Of a DNA stretch of 64,000 nt, positions 1-8,700 are shown piece by piece (position 1 is the first letter of the stretch; every line of letters begins with the position of its first letter). Location of the stretch: assembly GCA_024404875.1 (NCBI GenBank), contig JAKSPK010000006.1:1-64000 (forward strand), read 5' to 3'. Source of the DNA: Oscillospiraceae bacterium. Lineage in GTDB: Bacteria > Bacillota > Clostridia > Oscillospirales > Ruminococcaceae. The translations under genes and the position numbers were made by a program. A model generated the notes under the pieces. That model searched no databases, had not been told where the DNA came from, and saw nothing but the letters and a program-made list of their open reading frames with translations.

Positions 1-53
1 GTGCTGCCGAGCATCAAAGCTGCGGCAAGCGCGGCAAACAGTTTCTTTTTCAT
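1..53 (-). CDS. Secreted protein, N-terminal fragment
   Basis: Only the first 17 codons lie in the window; the gene runs off the left edge. They encode a basic start (MKKK) followed by an Ala/Leu-rich stretch ending in LMLGS, which is a typical start of a Sec signal peptide, perhaps of a lipoprotein. The ATG at 51-53 has a strong GAGGAGG ribosome site six bases upstream and a near-consensus promoter further up (116-144). The product cannot be named from this much sequence. Confidence 0.7.
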   Translation of the reverse strand, partial: MKKKLFAALAAALMLGS

Positions 54-115
54 ATTGCATTCCTCCTCAACCGTTTTGAAAGCATTTTCCTGCTGACAGG
101 ATTCCTACCAATTAT

Positions 116-144
116 ATTTTAGCACAAAGCAAACAAAGTGTCAA
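116..144 (-). promoter_or_regulatory. Sigma-A promoter of the left-edge secreted gene
   Basis: On the minus strand TTGACA (139-144), a 17-base spacer and TAAAAT (116-121). The -35 is perfect and the -10 is 5/6. It fires towards the signal-peptide gene at 1-53, giving a leader of roughly 55 bases. Confidence 0.7.
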
Positions 145-207
145 TATGGTTATGACCTTTTGTGCATCCTCACAATGTTTAGCTATCTTGAGAACATCAC
201 CGATTAT

Positions 208-241
208 CAGCGCCCCCGAAGCCGAAGCAACGGGGGCGCTG
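208..241 (-). terminator. GC-rich hairpin after the ROK gene
   Basis: A perfect 11-bp stem (CAGCGCCCCCG paired with its complement) around a 12-base loop, about 80 bases after the ROK stop codon. There is no T-run on either side, so it may be a weak intrinsic terminator or another RNA structure. Confidence 0.4.
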
Positions 242-319
242 ACTGTCTGATATCTCACGCCGATTCAGAGAATACTATTACATGTGAACGCTGTACCTGT
301 TGCAGAAAGGCTTCGCTCC

Positions 320-1510
320 TTATGCATTTGCTTCCGCAGCGGACATACCGCCCATTTCATAGAACAGCCGCTCGATCGCGAGCGCACTGCCCGCACGGTA
401 GGATTCGGTCTTGTCTACGTTGCTGAATCGGAGCTGGATCGTGTCTTCTTCACCGGTCAGCGAACGGATCAGCGCATTCAGCTTGTCATGTGTTTTCTGC
501 GAGATGCGGAAGCTCTGGAGCGTTGCACAGCGGACATCATACACCATGCAGAGATTGTAGATCAGATGTGCCAGCCCTTCCAGTACATACTCATAGATCT
601 CTGTGATCTTCTCATCGCCGGAATCGTATGCCGCATTCAGCTCGTCCATGTTCATCTCTTTGCCGGTTGCCGCGGTTGCTTTTGCAAGAAGTGCAGCGCG
701 TGTTTGCTCCGCATGAACAGAGCCGGCCGGATAGCCCTCAAGAGCTGCGCCGCCTGCACGAACCACAACCCTGTCAACCGAAGATGTATCCTTGCCGTAT
801 CCGCCGAGCAGCTCATTGTTATAGACCGTCACAGTGTGGAACTTCTTTCCGGAATAGACGAGGAGCTGATTCGAGGTGCTGCTGTCGGTATAGTCGATGC
901 CTGCGAGCGCATAAAGACTGATTGCGCTCTCCGCCAGAACTGGAATGCTCAGCTCCATTTCCAGCAGATAGCAGAGCTTTTCAAAAGTTGCGATGCCGTC
1001 GCGGATCTCGGCGCGCAGCAAATCCCAGCATGACGGCACAACGCCGACACCGAGACCGAGGATCTGCTTGGCGCTGATCGAATGCTTCTTCATGAGCTCT
1101 TTGCAGCTCTTGACAATAAACTGCACGATCTCCTCCGCCTTGGTCTGATCGCTGATTTCGAAGCTGCGGTTATCAAGACCCTGATTCGTCAGATCCGCCA
1201 GACCGATGCTGACGCTTGTCTCATTGACGACTGCACCCAGCACATACCGGAATTCCGGATTGATGCGGATCATGGTCTTCTTTCTGCCCTTTTTCTTCGG
1301 CTCATTCTTGATCTCTGCCGGTGTGCTGGTATCCTCAAGGATATTCTGCGCGATCATCTGATTGGTGATGATCGTTACGGCTGCGCGCGTCAGTGAAAGC
1401 TGTGCGGCGATGTCCACACGCGCCAGCATCCCCGCCCGACGGATTGCGAGCAGGATTTGTTTTCTGTTTCTTCTTTTTAAGTCGAGTTTGCTGATTCCTT
1501 TGGTATCCAT
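320..1510 (-). CDS. ROK-family transcriptional regulator (NagC/XylR type)
   Basis: 396 residues from the ATG at 1510, which has a GAGGG ribosome site; an open frame extends further upstream but would start inside the promoter. Residues about 5-65 form a winged helix-turn-helix (RRNRKQILLAIRRAGMLARV, then TRAAVT as recognition helix), as in NagC/XylR/Mlc. The rest is ROK-like, but the sugar-kinase signatures are missing: the ATP-binding DxGxT is replaced by NETSVSIGL and no zinc-binding CxCGxxGC cluster is visible. It is therefore probably a pure DNA-binding sensor and not a sugar kinase. It stands alone, with its own promoter and paired direct repeats (1634-1687) that look like an autoregulatory operator. 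Its ligand and targets cannot be read from the sequence. Confidence 0.85.
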   Translation of the reverse strand: MDTKGISKLDLKRRNRKQILLAIRRAGMLARVDIAAQLSLTRAAVTIITNQMIAQNILEDTSTPAEIKNEPKKKGRKKTMIRINPEFRYVLGAVVNETSVSIGLADLTNQGLDNRSFEISDQTKAEEIVQFIVKSCKELMKKHSISAKQILGLGVGVVPSCWDLLRAEIRDGIATFEKLCYLLEMELSIPVLAESAISLYALAGIDYTDSSTSNQLLVYSGKKFHTVTVYNNELLGGYGKDTSSVDRVVVRAGGAALEGYPAGSVHAEQTRAALLAKATAATGKEMNMDELNAAYDSGDEKITEIYEYVLEGLAHLIYNLCMVYDVRCATLQSFRISQKTHDKLNALIRSLTGEEDTIQLRFSNVDKTESYRAGSALAIERLFYEMGGMSAAEANA

Positions 1511-1633
1511 TGCAGTATTTCCCTCACTTTTTTTGTTTGCTGTTTGACTGTCATGCTGACCGCCGGCAGCTCCGGCGAATGTCCGGTCAGGACGAAATGT
1601 CATATTATCTAAAATGCTAACAATCATAGAGTA

Positions 1634-1687
1634 ATTATACAACCTGTTTATGAAATAGATATGAACAAACCATGAAATCAATATGAA
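1634..1687 (-). promoter_or_regulatory. ROK-gene promoter with paired 16-bp direct repeats
   Basis: On the minus strand a TATAAT box (1634-1639) lacks a good -35. In the place of the -35 and just upstream lie two copies of a 16-base element, ATGAAATAGATATGAA (plus strand 1650-1665) and ATGAAATCAATATGAA (1672-1687). They agree at 14 of 16 positions and are offset by 22 bases, two helical turns, so two bound dimers would face the same side of the DNA. The surrounding 315-base gene-free stretch 1511-1825 otherwise holds the ROK leader, an AT-rich tract and the dispersed repeat at 1794-1811. Confidence 0.5.
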
Positions 1688-1793
1688 GTATCTGTAAATG
1701 TTAAACGCTTTGAGGATTGTTTTTGCCGAATCTGCTTTGTTTTTGCGCTTTTTTGGCGATTTTGCGCAGAGCCGGCAGTGCAGATGCGCAGCC

Positions 1794-1811
1794 AAGCTGT
1801 CAGGCGGGCCT
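1794..1811 (-). repeat. Dispersed two-stem repeat, copy A
   Basis: Reads AGGCCCGCCTGACAGCTT on the minus strand, 14 bases after the stop codon of the YfhO-like gene. It is the most divergent of five copies (others at 5471, 10469, 20092 and 27297). The 18-base core is followed, as in the other copies, by a GGC...GCC stem. Confidence 0.6.
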
Positions 1812-1825
1812 GGAGCGATGCTGCC

Positions 1826-4531
1826 TTACGAGAAGATCGAGGCGATCGGCCCGCAGACCTGCATCGTCAGGGGAAAAACATAGACAACGGCGATGATAAT
1901 CCAATAGGTCGCCTGTACAAATATGGCCGCACCATGTCTGAAGGCTGCTGTTATGCGTTCCGGCAGTTTTTTTCGCAGCAGCAGAAACACAATCGCCGCA
2001 GCCAGCCCGATTCCGCCGAGCAGCAGTCCTGGCCGCAGTCCCTGTACGCTGAACCGAACCTGAACGGTACTTTTGCCCTTCGGCACCCGTACGCCGATCT
2101 GACAGGAATTGACACGGTAAACCTCTGTCGGTTCGCCGTTTACTTCTGCAGAAAAGCCCTCATCATACGCTGCTGAAAGCAAGAGCGTTTTCGGCGTATC
2201 CGTTTCGCATTCTGTTGTATACACGCCTTTTTTGTATTGCAGCGCTGCGCCTCTGACCTTGTTCATTGCTTCTGCTGTCCGCGCAAGATCAATGCCGAAG
2301 ACGCCGAAGCTCTCACATTCAAAATCATTCAGGACCTTGACGTTGATGACAGCATAGCTGCCGTTCGGCTCGCCGAGAAAGACGAAGCCGTTGTTGTTGT
2401 TTTCCGGATAGCTCAAGGCAGCTTCATGATCGTTGATCTGGACATTCACCGCGCCGTTTTGCGGGGTTTGAAGCTCGGTTCCTCTTTGCGAATAGAGGTC
2501 AAAATAGAGAGCCTGATGTGATGGAACAAAAACTGAAAACCGGATCTCGGCATCCTGGTCCGAATTAGTTCGCTTGCAGCGGATAGTGCCGTCCGGCTCG
2601 GTTTGCAGTTCAACATTGTGAAATTCCGTTGGCTGATAGACCGTAATAAGATCCGGCGTACCGAGCATTTGCTTCGCGAGATATTGCTGCACTGCAATGC
2701 GGCTTCCCCGCGGAAGCTCTGCGATTGCATCCGGTTCCGCATCGCAGTAAAGCACCGGCGGAACGGTCAGCTCCGACTGCACCATCGAGAGCTTTTCGCC
2801 TGTGAAAACGGGTTTTGTCCAACTCGGAAATTCGAAGGGCTGGCCAAGCTGATACTGCACATTCCAGAGTGCATCTGAAAGCACAGTTCCGCCGATCGAA
2901 TTGACCTCCATCCAGTAGGAGCTGTAGCCGAGCCGCTTTACGCCGTACAAGAAATCCTCACGTGTCAGCGAGGTATAATGCGCCAGCGTGGGGCAGCCGA
3001 CTGCGCCGATCATATTGGCATGGGCGTATTTTTTCGTCATGCGCACCCGTGCCGTGCTGTCCTCCGGCTGTACGGCATCTGCCGCCTCGATTGTCTGATC
3101 GAACAGCGTATCGGGATTTGCGGCTTTTCCGAAATAGACATCATACTGAAAGACGAATTCACCGAAGAACATGATGCACAGGAAAACCATTGCAAATCTG
3201 CGGCTGATTTCTCCGCGCCGCCGCAGAAGCAGCAGCAGCGCATAAGCGAGCGTCATTGCTGCGATCATCATCAGCATACGCAGTGCCGCTCCGACATCCA
3301 CCCAGAGTGTTTTGATATAGGAGTACAGCCCGTTCTGCAGTGCAAAATGCAGCAGCAGGCCGACACCAGCAGCAATCACTGCCATTCCGGTCAGCAGCGC
3401 GGCAGAGCGAAATCTGTTTTTCTCCGGATGTCCGCTGCGGTCTGCTTCAGTCAGCTGTCTGCCGGCGAGCGTCAGCAGCAGCAGGATCGGGATCATGCCC
3501 CAGCGCAGCGGAAATGCCTGATAGCTGCCGGCGTGCCACATAATGTTGATCGGATCGAGTATAGCCGCCAGTCCCAGCAATATGCAGAGTCCGCGGTCGC
3601 GCCGCCGTGAAACCGTATTCTTCGTCCCGCGCATCCAGAGCGGGATAAGCGCCGCATAGCACAGGCAGGTGCAGCCGATCACATTCACCTTGTCGCCGAG
3701 ATGATTGAAAAGATACGCGTTCATGAGAGTGTTCATGACGCTGGTTGTCCGCGCAGACTGCATCACCTGAATGAACGACGGCAGCCAGACGAAAGCAGTC
3801 AGGCAGGCCGCAAGCAGACTGCTCAGAATGAATCTCCCTGCGACCTTTCCGCGCCGCTCTTTCGGCACTGTGATGCGCAGTGAAACGGCCATATAGATCA
3901 GAATGAACAGTACGAGCATATAGCCGAGATAGAAGCACATGATCATTGCCGCAGAAAGCGAGAGGATATAAGGCAATGTCTTTGCTTTTTTCAGCAGCAG
4001 ACGCATTGAGATCATCAGCAGCGGCATGATTGCCATGATATCGAGCCACATCAGATTCTGATAATAAAACAGCCCATAGCCGCAGCAGCCGTACATTACG
4101 CCGAGCAGGATCTGAAGAGGTGCCGAAATATCGCGAATCCGGAACCGCATCCATGCTGCGGCCGTCCCTGCGGACAGCGCCAGCTTTGCAATGACCAGCA
4201 GCACGATCAGCATATTTGCAGGAATGTCAGTCAGAAGCGTCAGCAGCGAGAGCGGATTGCTCAGGAAGAAAAAGAAGACCGCATAAAACCGCATTCCGCC
4301 CGCATCGAGCTGTGAGAATGCGATCGTTTCGCCGCTTTGCATGATTCGCTTGAACTGCATCAGCAGCGGGACAGCCTGCTGTTCCATATCGCACCAGACG
4401 ATCGTATTGCTGCCGCACGGGAATATGCCATAGAGCAGATTCAGGAGCATGAAGAGTCCGAATGTCACCAGCACTGCTGCGAGCGGCGGCGCCGATGCAC
4501 AGAACAATCTTTTGATTTTGGTACTTTCCAT
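1826..4531 (-). CDS. YfhO-family polytopic membrane protein
   Basis: 901 residues. The N-terminal two thirds carry about a dozen hydrophobic segments, starting at about residue 13. The first extracytoplasmic loop holds the motif DMEQQAVPLL and the following SNPLSLLTLL, both typical of Bacillus YfhO and relatives, a GT-C-like family linked to glycosylation of lipoteichoic acid. A soluble region of about 300 residues precedes a last hydrophobic segment near the C-terminus, and the tail ends in several more hydrophobic residues. The start ATG at 4531 has no ribosome site and lies only about ten bases past a -10 box, so the message may be leaderless. Substrate is unknown; membrane glycosyl transfer is inferred from the family only. 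Confidence 0.8.
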   Translation of the reverse strand: MESTKIKRLFCASAPPLAAVLVTFGLFMLLNLLYGIFPCGSNTIVWCDMEQQAVPLLMQFKRIMQSGETIAFSQLDAGGMRFYAVFFFFLSNPLSLLTLLTDIPANMLIVLLVIAKLALSAGTAAAWMRFRIRDISAPLQILLGVMYGCCGYGLFYYQNLMWLDIMAIMPLLMISMRLLLKKAKTLPYILSLSAAMIMCFYLGYMLVLFILIYMAVSLRITVPKERRGKVAGRFILSSLLAACLTAFVWLPSFIQVMQSARTTSVMNTLMNAYLFNHLGDKVNVIGCTCLCYAALIPLWMRGTKNTVSRRRDRGLCILLGLAAILDPINIMWHAGSYQAFPLRWGMIPILLLLTLAGRQLTEADRSGHPEKNRFRSAALLTGMAVIAAGVGLLLHFALQNGLYSYIKTLWVDVGAALRMLMMIAAMTLAYALLLLLRRRGEISRRFAMVFLCIMFFGEFVFQYDVYFGKAANPDTLFDQTIEAADAVQPEDSTARVRMTKKYAHANMIGAVGCPTLAHYTSLTREDFLYGVKRLGYSSYWMEVNSIGGTVLSDALWNVQYQLGQPFEFPSWTKPVFTGEKLSMVQSELTVPPVLYCDAEPDAIAELPRGSRIAVQQYLAKQMLGTPDLITVYQPTEFHNVELQTEPDGTIRCKRTNSDQDAEIRFSVFVPSHQALYFDLYSQRGTELQTPQNGAVNVQINDHEAALSYPENNNNGFVFLGEPNGSYAVINVKVLNDFECESFGVFGIDLARTAEAMNKVRGAALQYKKGVYTTECETDTPKTLLLSAAYDEGFSAEVNGEPTEVYRVNSCQIGVRVPKGKSTVQVRFSVQGLRPGLLLGGIGLAAAIVFLLLRKKLPERITAAFRHGAAIFVQATYWIIIAVVYVFPLTMQVCGPIASIFS

Positions 4532-4540
4532 AACTTTTAT

Positions 4541-4569
4541 ATCATATCACAAATACTATTATAAATCAA
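4541..4569 (-). promoter_or_regulatory. Promoter immediately before the YfhO-like gene
   Basis: TTGATT (4564-4569), a 17-base spacer and TATGAT (4541-4546) on the minus strand. The expected start of transcription lies three to four bases before the ATG at 4531, leaving no room for a Shine-Dalgarno sequence. Confidence 0.6.
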
Positions 4570-4618
4570 GTATTTTCATGATTTTTTCACAATAGAACCG
4601 TAATTTGTTGGATCTTTG

Positions 4619-5362
4619 TTATTTTTGAAACAAATCCGGATGCACATAGCGCCGGCGGCCGGCTGTCTTCTTTCCGAACTGGATCGCCTTTGCCGGACAC
4701 TTGTTGATGCAGCCGGAACAATGCGAGCAGTGTGACTTCACCCATACCGGGCGCCCATCGTTCATGCGGATTGCCTGCTCCGGACAGTTCATCGCACAAA
4801 GCCCGCAGCCGGTACAGCTGTCCTCCGCAAAGAACAGCCTCGTGACCGCACATTTGCGATAGAGCGGCAGCAGGAAGCGCGCCGTCATGCCGCCGCGCAC
4901 TGGCCGGATCCGTTTTTCAGCGAGTGCTTTGCGAATTTCTTTGAGCATTCTTGCACCCTTTTCCAGCTGTGATTTTTCATGCTCAGGGGTACAGGTCCGC
5001 ATTACGGTGATCGCATTATTCGGCATCGGAACTGTTTCCGCATAATGCAGCGGGATGCCGCGTTTTTTGAGTTCTTCCGCGAGCAGTCCTGCACAGGAAG
5101 AACGGCTTCCGCCGCAGGTTACGACGGCAAAGGTATATCCCTTTCCACGCAGTTTCAGCGACTGTACAAAATCGTATACGATGGTTGGCAGTGTTTCACA
5201 GTAGACGGGGAAAACGAAGCCGACGCGTTCATTTTTCTGCCGGGTATATGTAAACTGGCCGCTGCAGCGTGCTTTTGCCATGTCGATCAGGGATTCGCCC
5301 TCCAGCGCGAGCTGCTTTGCAGCCGCAAGGGAATTGCCGGTCCCTGTAAAATAAAAAATCAT
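4619..5362 (-). CDS. EFR1-type flavodoxin/ferredoxin fusion protein
   Basis: 247 residues. The N-terminus (IFYFTGTGNSLAAAKQLA) is a flavodoxin-like FMN-binding loop, with the second flavin-contact region FVFPVYCETLP near residue 50. The C-terminal 70 residues hold two [4Fe-4S] ferredoxin motifs, CTGCGLCAMNCP and CSHCSGCINKCP, followed by a basic tail. The order of domains is that of the EFR1 family of clostridial redox proteins. It should carry electrons in the cytoplasm; partners are unknown. The ATG at 5362 has an AAAGG ribosome site and its own promoter (5417-5445), so it is monocistronic. Confidence 0.88.
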   Translation of the reverse strand: MIFYFTGTGNSLAAAKQLALEGESLIDMAKARCSGQFTYTRQKNERVGFVFPVYCETLPTIVYDFVQSLKLRGKGYTFAVVTCGGSRSSCAGLLAEELKKRGIPLHYAETVPMPNNAITVMRTCTPEHEKSQLEKGARMLKEIRKALAEKRIRPVRGGMTARFLLPLYRKCAVTRLFFAEDSCTGCGLCAMNCPEQAIRMNDGRPVWVKSHCSHCSGCINKCPAKAIQFGKKTAGRRRYVHPDLFQK

Positions 5363-5416
5363 ATTGATCTGCCTTTCTGCAACTAAATATCAGTTCATGA
5401 GGATGCTCTCTTCCGC

Positions 5417-5445
5417 ATTATAGCATAGATGTGTAAAAAATGCAA
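5417..5445 (-). promoter_or_regulatory. Promoter of the EFR1-type gene
   Basis: TTGCAT (5440-5445), a 17-base spacer and a perfect TATAAT (5417-5422) on the minus strand, about 50 bases before the start codon at 5362. Confidence 0.7.
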
Positions 5446-5470
5446 GATTCAGTACACAGGCAATACGGCC

Positions 5471-5488
5471 AAGCCGTCAGGCGGGCTT
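5471..5488 (-). repeat. Dispersed two-stem repeat, copy B
   Basis: AAGCCCGCCTGACGGCTT on the minus strand, the consensus form. It follows the terminator of the SpoVM-like gene by 22 bases and precedes a short GGC...GCC stem. Confidence 0.65.
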
Positions 5489-5510
5489 TGCGCGGATAAA
5501 CTGCGTATGA

Positions 5511-5548
5511 AAAACCGCCGTCCGGAACAGCGCCGAACGACGGTTTTC
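5511..5548 (-). terminator. Intrinsic terminator of the SpoVM-like gene
   Basis: On the minus strand AAAACCGTCG, a loop of about 16 bases, GACGGCGGTTTTT. The stem is about 9 bp and is followed by a T-run. It starts four bases after the stop codon of the 31-codon gene, which supports that gene being real and separately transcribed. Confidence 0.75.
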
Positions 5549-5552
5549 AGGA

Positions 5553-5648
5553 TTATGCATCCGGACTGCGCGGTTCTCTTCGGATGCGGAAAACCACGCG
5601 GAGCAAGCCGGCAAGCAGCCGCGGGCTGCGGACAACGACAACTTTCAT
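5553..5648 (-). CDS. spoVM: SpoVM-like sporulation peptide, 31 residues
   Basis: Starts MKVVVVRSPRLLAGLLRVVF and ends in a basic/acidic tail (IRREPRSPDA). Length, the single Pro at position 9, the amphipathic helix after it and the Arg residues match SpoVM, the 26-residue amphipathic peptide of Bacillus that senses forespore membrane curvature and recruits the coat ATPase SpoIVA. A perfect AGGAGGG ribosome site lies seven bases before the ATG, and a terminator follows directly. Upstream there is a TTGACA (5704-5709) with a poor -10 (CATATA at 5681-5686, or TATACT at a longer spacing), so the promoter may be recognised by a sporulation sigma factor. Too short for most gene callers. Confidence 0.75.
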   Translation of the reverse strand: MKVVVVRSPRLLAGLLRVVFRIRREPRSPDA

Positions 5649-5773
5649 ACTGCATCCCTCCTGATCCGTGATTGATACAGTATATGCCATTCCGGAAAAA
5701 GTGTGTCAATATCTTCGCGTGTGATTGCTTTGCGGGATGCAGGAGAAACAAAAAGAGAGATACGGTGAGCGGC

Positions 5774-8700
5774 TTACCATGTCCAGTCTTCCATGAGACG
5801 GCCGGCGCGGGATTTCAAGGAATCGCCGCGCTGCTTGAGCAGCTCATTTGAGCCTGCCGTCACAATCAGTGCCAGACCCGCCAGCAGCAGATATACCCAC
5901 CACTGTGAGCCGTCTGTCAGACGCATGTGCATATAGACTGCGAGTATCACAAGCGTTATGCCGCCCAGAACAAACCATTTCTTCTGCTTGACATAGAACG
6001 ATGCAATGAACATGACCAGTGCAACAGCCAGTACCGTGATGATATCCGCACCGCTTTCCGTCACGACCGCGCCGATGCCCAGTCGGAGCATCGTATATAC
6101 GCCGACCGCAAACAGGAAGAATCCGCCGGACTCTTTACCGTAAAGCACGCGGACGAGAACTGCAAAGCCGATCAGCGGAAGCAGATGCAGCTTGCCTTCC
6201 CAATAGGTGTCCGCAGTCTGAATCGCAGGCTGTATCCAGAATGCAATCATACCAAATACTGCTGCGTTTGTATAGATCATGCGCCGCTGCGCCGGCTGTT
6301 CAGTCAGAAGGGCAAAATGCAGGATGAAGAGCCCGAGCAGAAGCGGTACGAAGAATACCAGCCAGCGGTTTGCCTGTCCCGAATAGAAATCGGTTACGAC
6401 ACCGCGCATCGCAGCGACTGCAGGCCAGACCGCAGCCACACCGCCGAACGCCGTCAGCACCATTGCACGCCGTCTGTTCCGCGGAAGCGACTCTTTTTTT
6501 CGCATCTGTGCTCCGGCAAAGGGCAGCAGCAGCGTCAGCAATGCCAGTATTGCGATCACAACTGCTGCAGCGCTGTCCGTTGCATTGTCAAGTTGATACC
6601 GAAGAGTATCTGCTGCGGCAAATGCGCTGATTCCCGTCAGAACCGGAATGGTGACACGATGCTTTTCCGTGATCAGCCATGCTGCCGCGCAGAGCGTCAG
6701 GATATAGACTGTGTGCAGGAAAGAGTATTCGCTATGCGGGATGTCGAGCATTGTGGTGCTCAGAAACATGGCCGCGGCACAGGCGAAGACTGACACGATA
6801 AACGCCGCAGGCTGACTGCCTGCAAAGCAGATTCGTTTTTTTCGTACCAGATAGGCCGGTGCGGTCATCAGCAGGATCCAGCCGGAGGCGATGAGAAAAC
6901 CGTCAAAGCTGATTGAGCCGGAGCGGTATGAGGCAAACACTGCCGGATCGAAAACACGATAATAAAGCGCATAGAATGTCGATTCGCACAGCAGGAAAAG
7001 ACCGGCTGAGAACGCTGCCGCAGAACGCTTTCGGAAGCCGTGCCGCGCAAGGATCAGCCAGAGGATGAATGCGATGGCTGAACAGACGATCTGCTGTACG
7101 AAGATCAGCCTGCTGGATGCCGAAATGTCTGCGAAAACGGCTGCAGCCAGCGGCGGTATCATCGTCAGACCGAAGATCAGTCTGCGCACCGGATTGAATT
7201 TCCGTTTTGTGGTAAGGTATGTCACCAGACCGATTGCAGCTGAGAGCAGCGACCAGCCGGTTGTGATGAAGGCGGTATCCGTATTATGCAAAAGTGTATC
7301 ATCCAGCATAATTGCTGCTGCCAACAGCATCATCGGCGAGAGAATTGCCCAGAAATACTGTGCAGGGCTGCAGATATCATGTGCGATTGCGAGCTGTCGG
7401 TAAAGCAGAACAAATCCTGCCGCCAGTACTGCGCATATGCACTGCCCGGCGATTTGCTCAGACCGGAAACCGTTCAGCGCGGCGAATGTCAGGTATCCGG
7501 CGGAAACAGCGAACAGGATATCCGATGCATTCGTCCGGAAGCGCTTCAGCCATGCCGAAATGCCGAAGCAGAGCATCAGCAGACCGACGGGCATCAGATG
7601 CATCCAGCCGCTGGAAAATGTTTCTCTGAAACTGCTGAGATTGAGCAGCGAAGCGGTCAGGAATGCGATATTCATGCAGAGCATCCAGAGCTGCGATGCA
7701 ATCATAAGCTTGTTGTGATGTCTGCGTTTTTTGATCAGCGCGTAGCTCCAGCTTACGATGTGGAACAGTCCGGCTGAGACCCACACAATCTGCCAGTCCT
7801 CCGAGATGTCCCAAGCTGCTGAAGCGGACAGAATGAATGCTGTCAGCGTAAAGAGCAGGTCAGAGAAGACCGTGCGGGGCTTTTTCAGCAGGACGAATGC
7901 CGTACAGCAGAGCAGCATGATGCCCGCGCCCAGAAGATCCAACCAGTGACTCTGCCATTTTGTCAGCATGAAGACAATCAGGACTGCATCCATGCCGAGC
8001 ATCCATGTCAGCACGAATGCTGTAATCCGGCCGCGGCTGGCGGTGCTTCGATCGGCTGCAATGCCCCAGCCGGCAATACCAGCAGCTGCAGCGATAATCC
8101 AAAGGATCCAGTGTCTGTCGCCGTCTGCCCATGATGCCGATGCGGACATGAGAAATGCAGAGCCGGCAAACAGGATATCCGTGAACATGGAACGGTGCTT
8201 TTTCGTCAGAATGAATGCGCAGCAGCAGAGCAGGAGCATTCCGGAAAGCATCAGGCGGAACCAGCGTGTGTCAATGCCCAGGAAGCCGTCGATGATGAAT
8301 GCCGTATCGAAGCAGAGCATCCAGATCTGCGCCGCGATCAGAACACTGACTGGCTTGGAAGGGCGATTATGCGCTTTGATGATCCAGCCCAGCGTCAGCA
8401 GCAGCGCGGATACCGGAAGTGCGACCGGCATATAAAGGAGATCGGGTATCCGCACCATGATCGACAAACCGGTGCAGGCAAAAGCCGCAGCTGAGAAGCC
8501 TGTGCGCGTATTCTCCGGCAGCGCCTTTGCCGCGAGCAGGATCAGCAGAACTGCCGCTGTGACGATCAGGCTGAATGCAGTGAACGCCGCATAGACGGTG
8601 TGAGATGCGGTTTCCGTGACGATGGTGAACGCCGTCGGGATCAGCGGCCGTATCAGCTGACTGAAACCGAACAGCATCAGCAGTGCCGTCGGGATTGCGT

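Noticed and set aside
5449..5751. 100-codon open frame around the SpoVM-like gene
   Set aside because: It runs through a terminator and a repeat and lacks SpoVM-like content; the 31-codon frame in another phase has the ribosome site.
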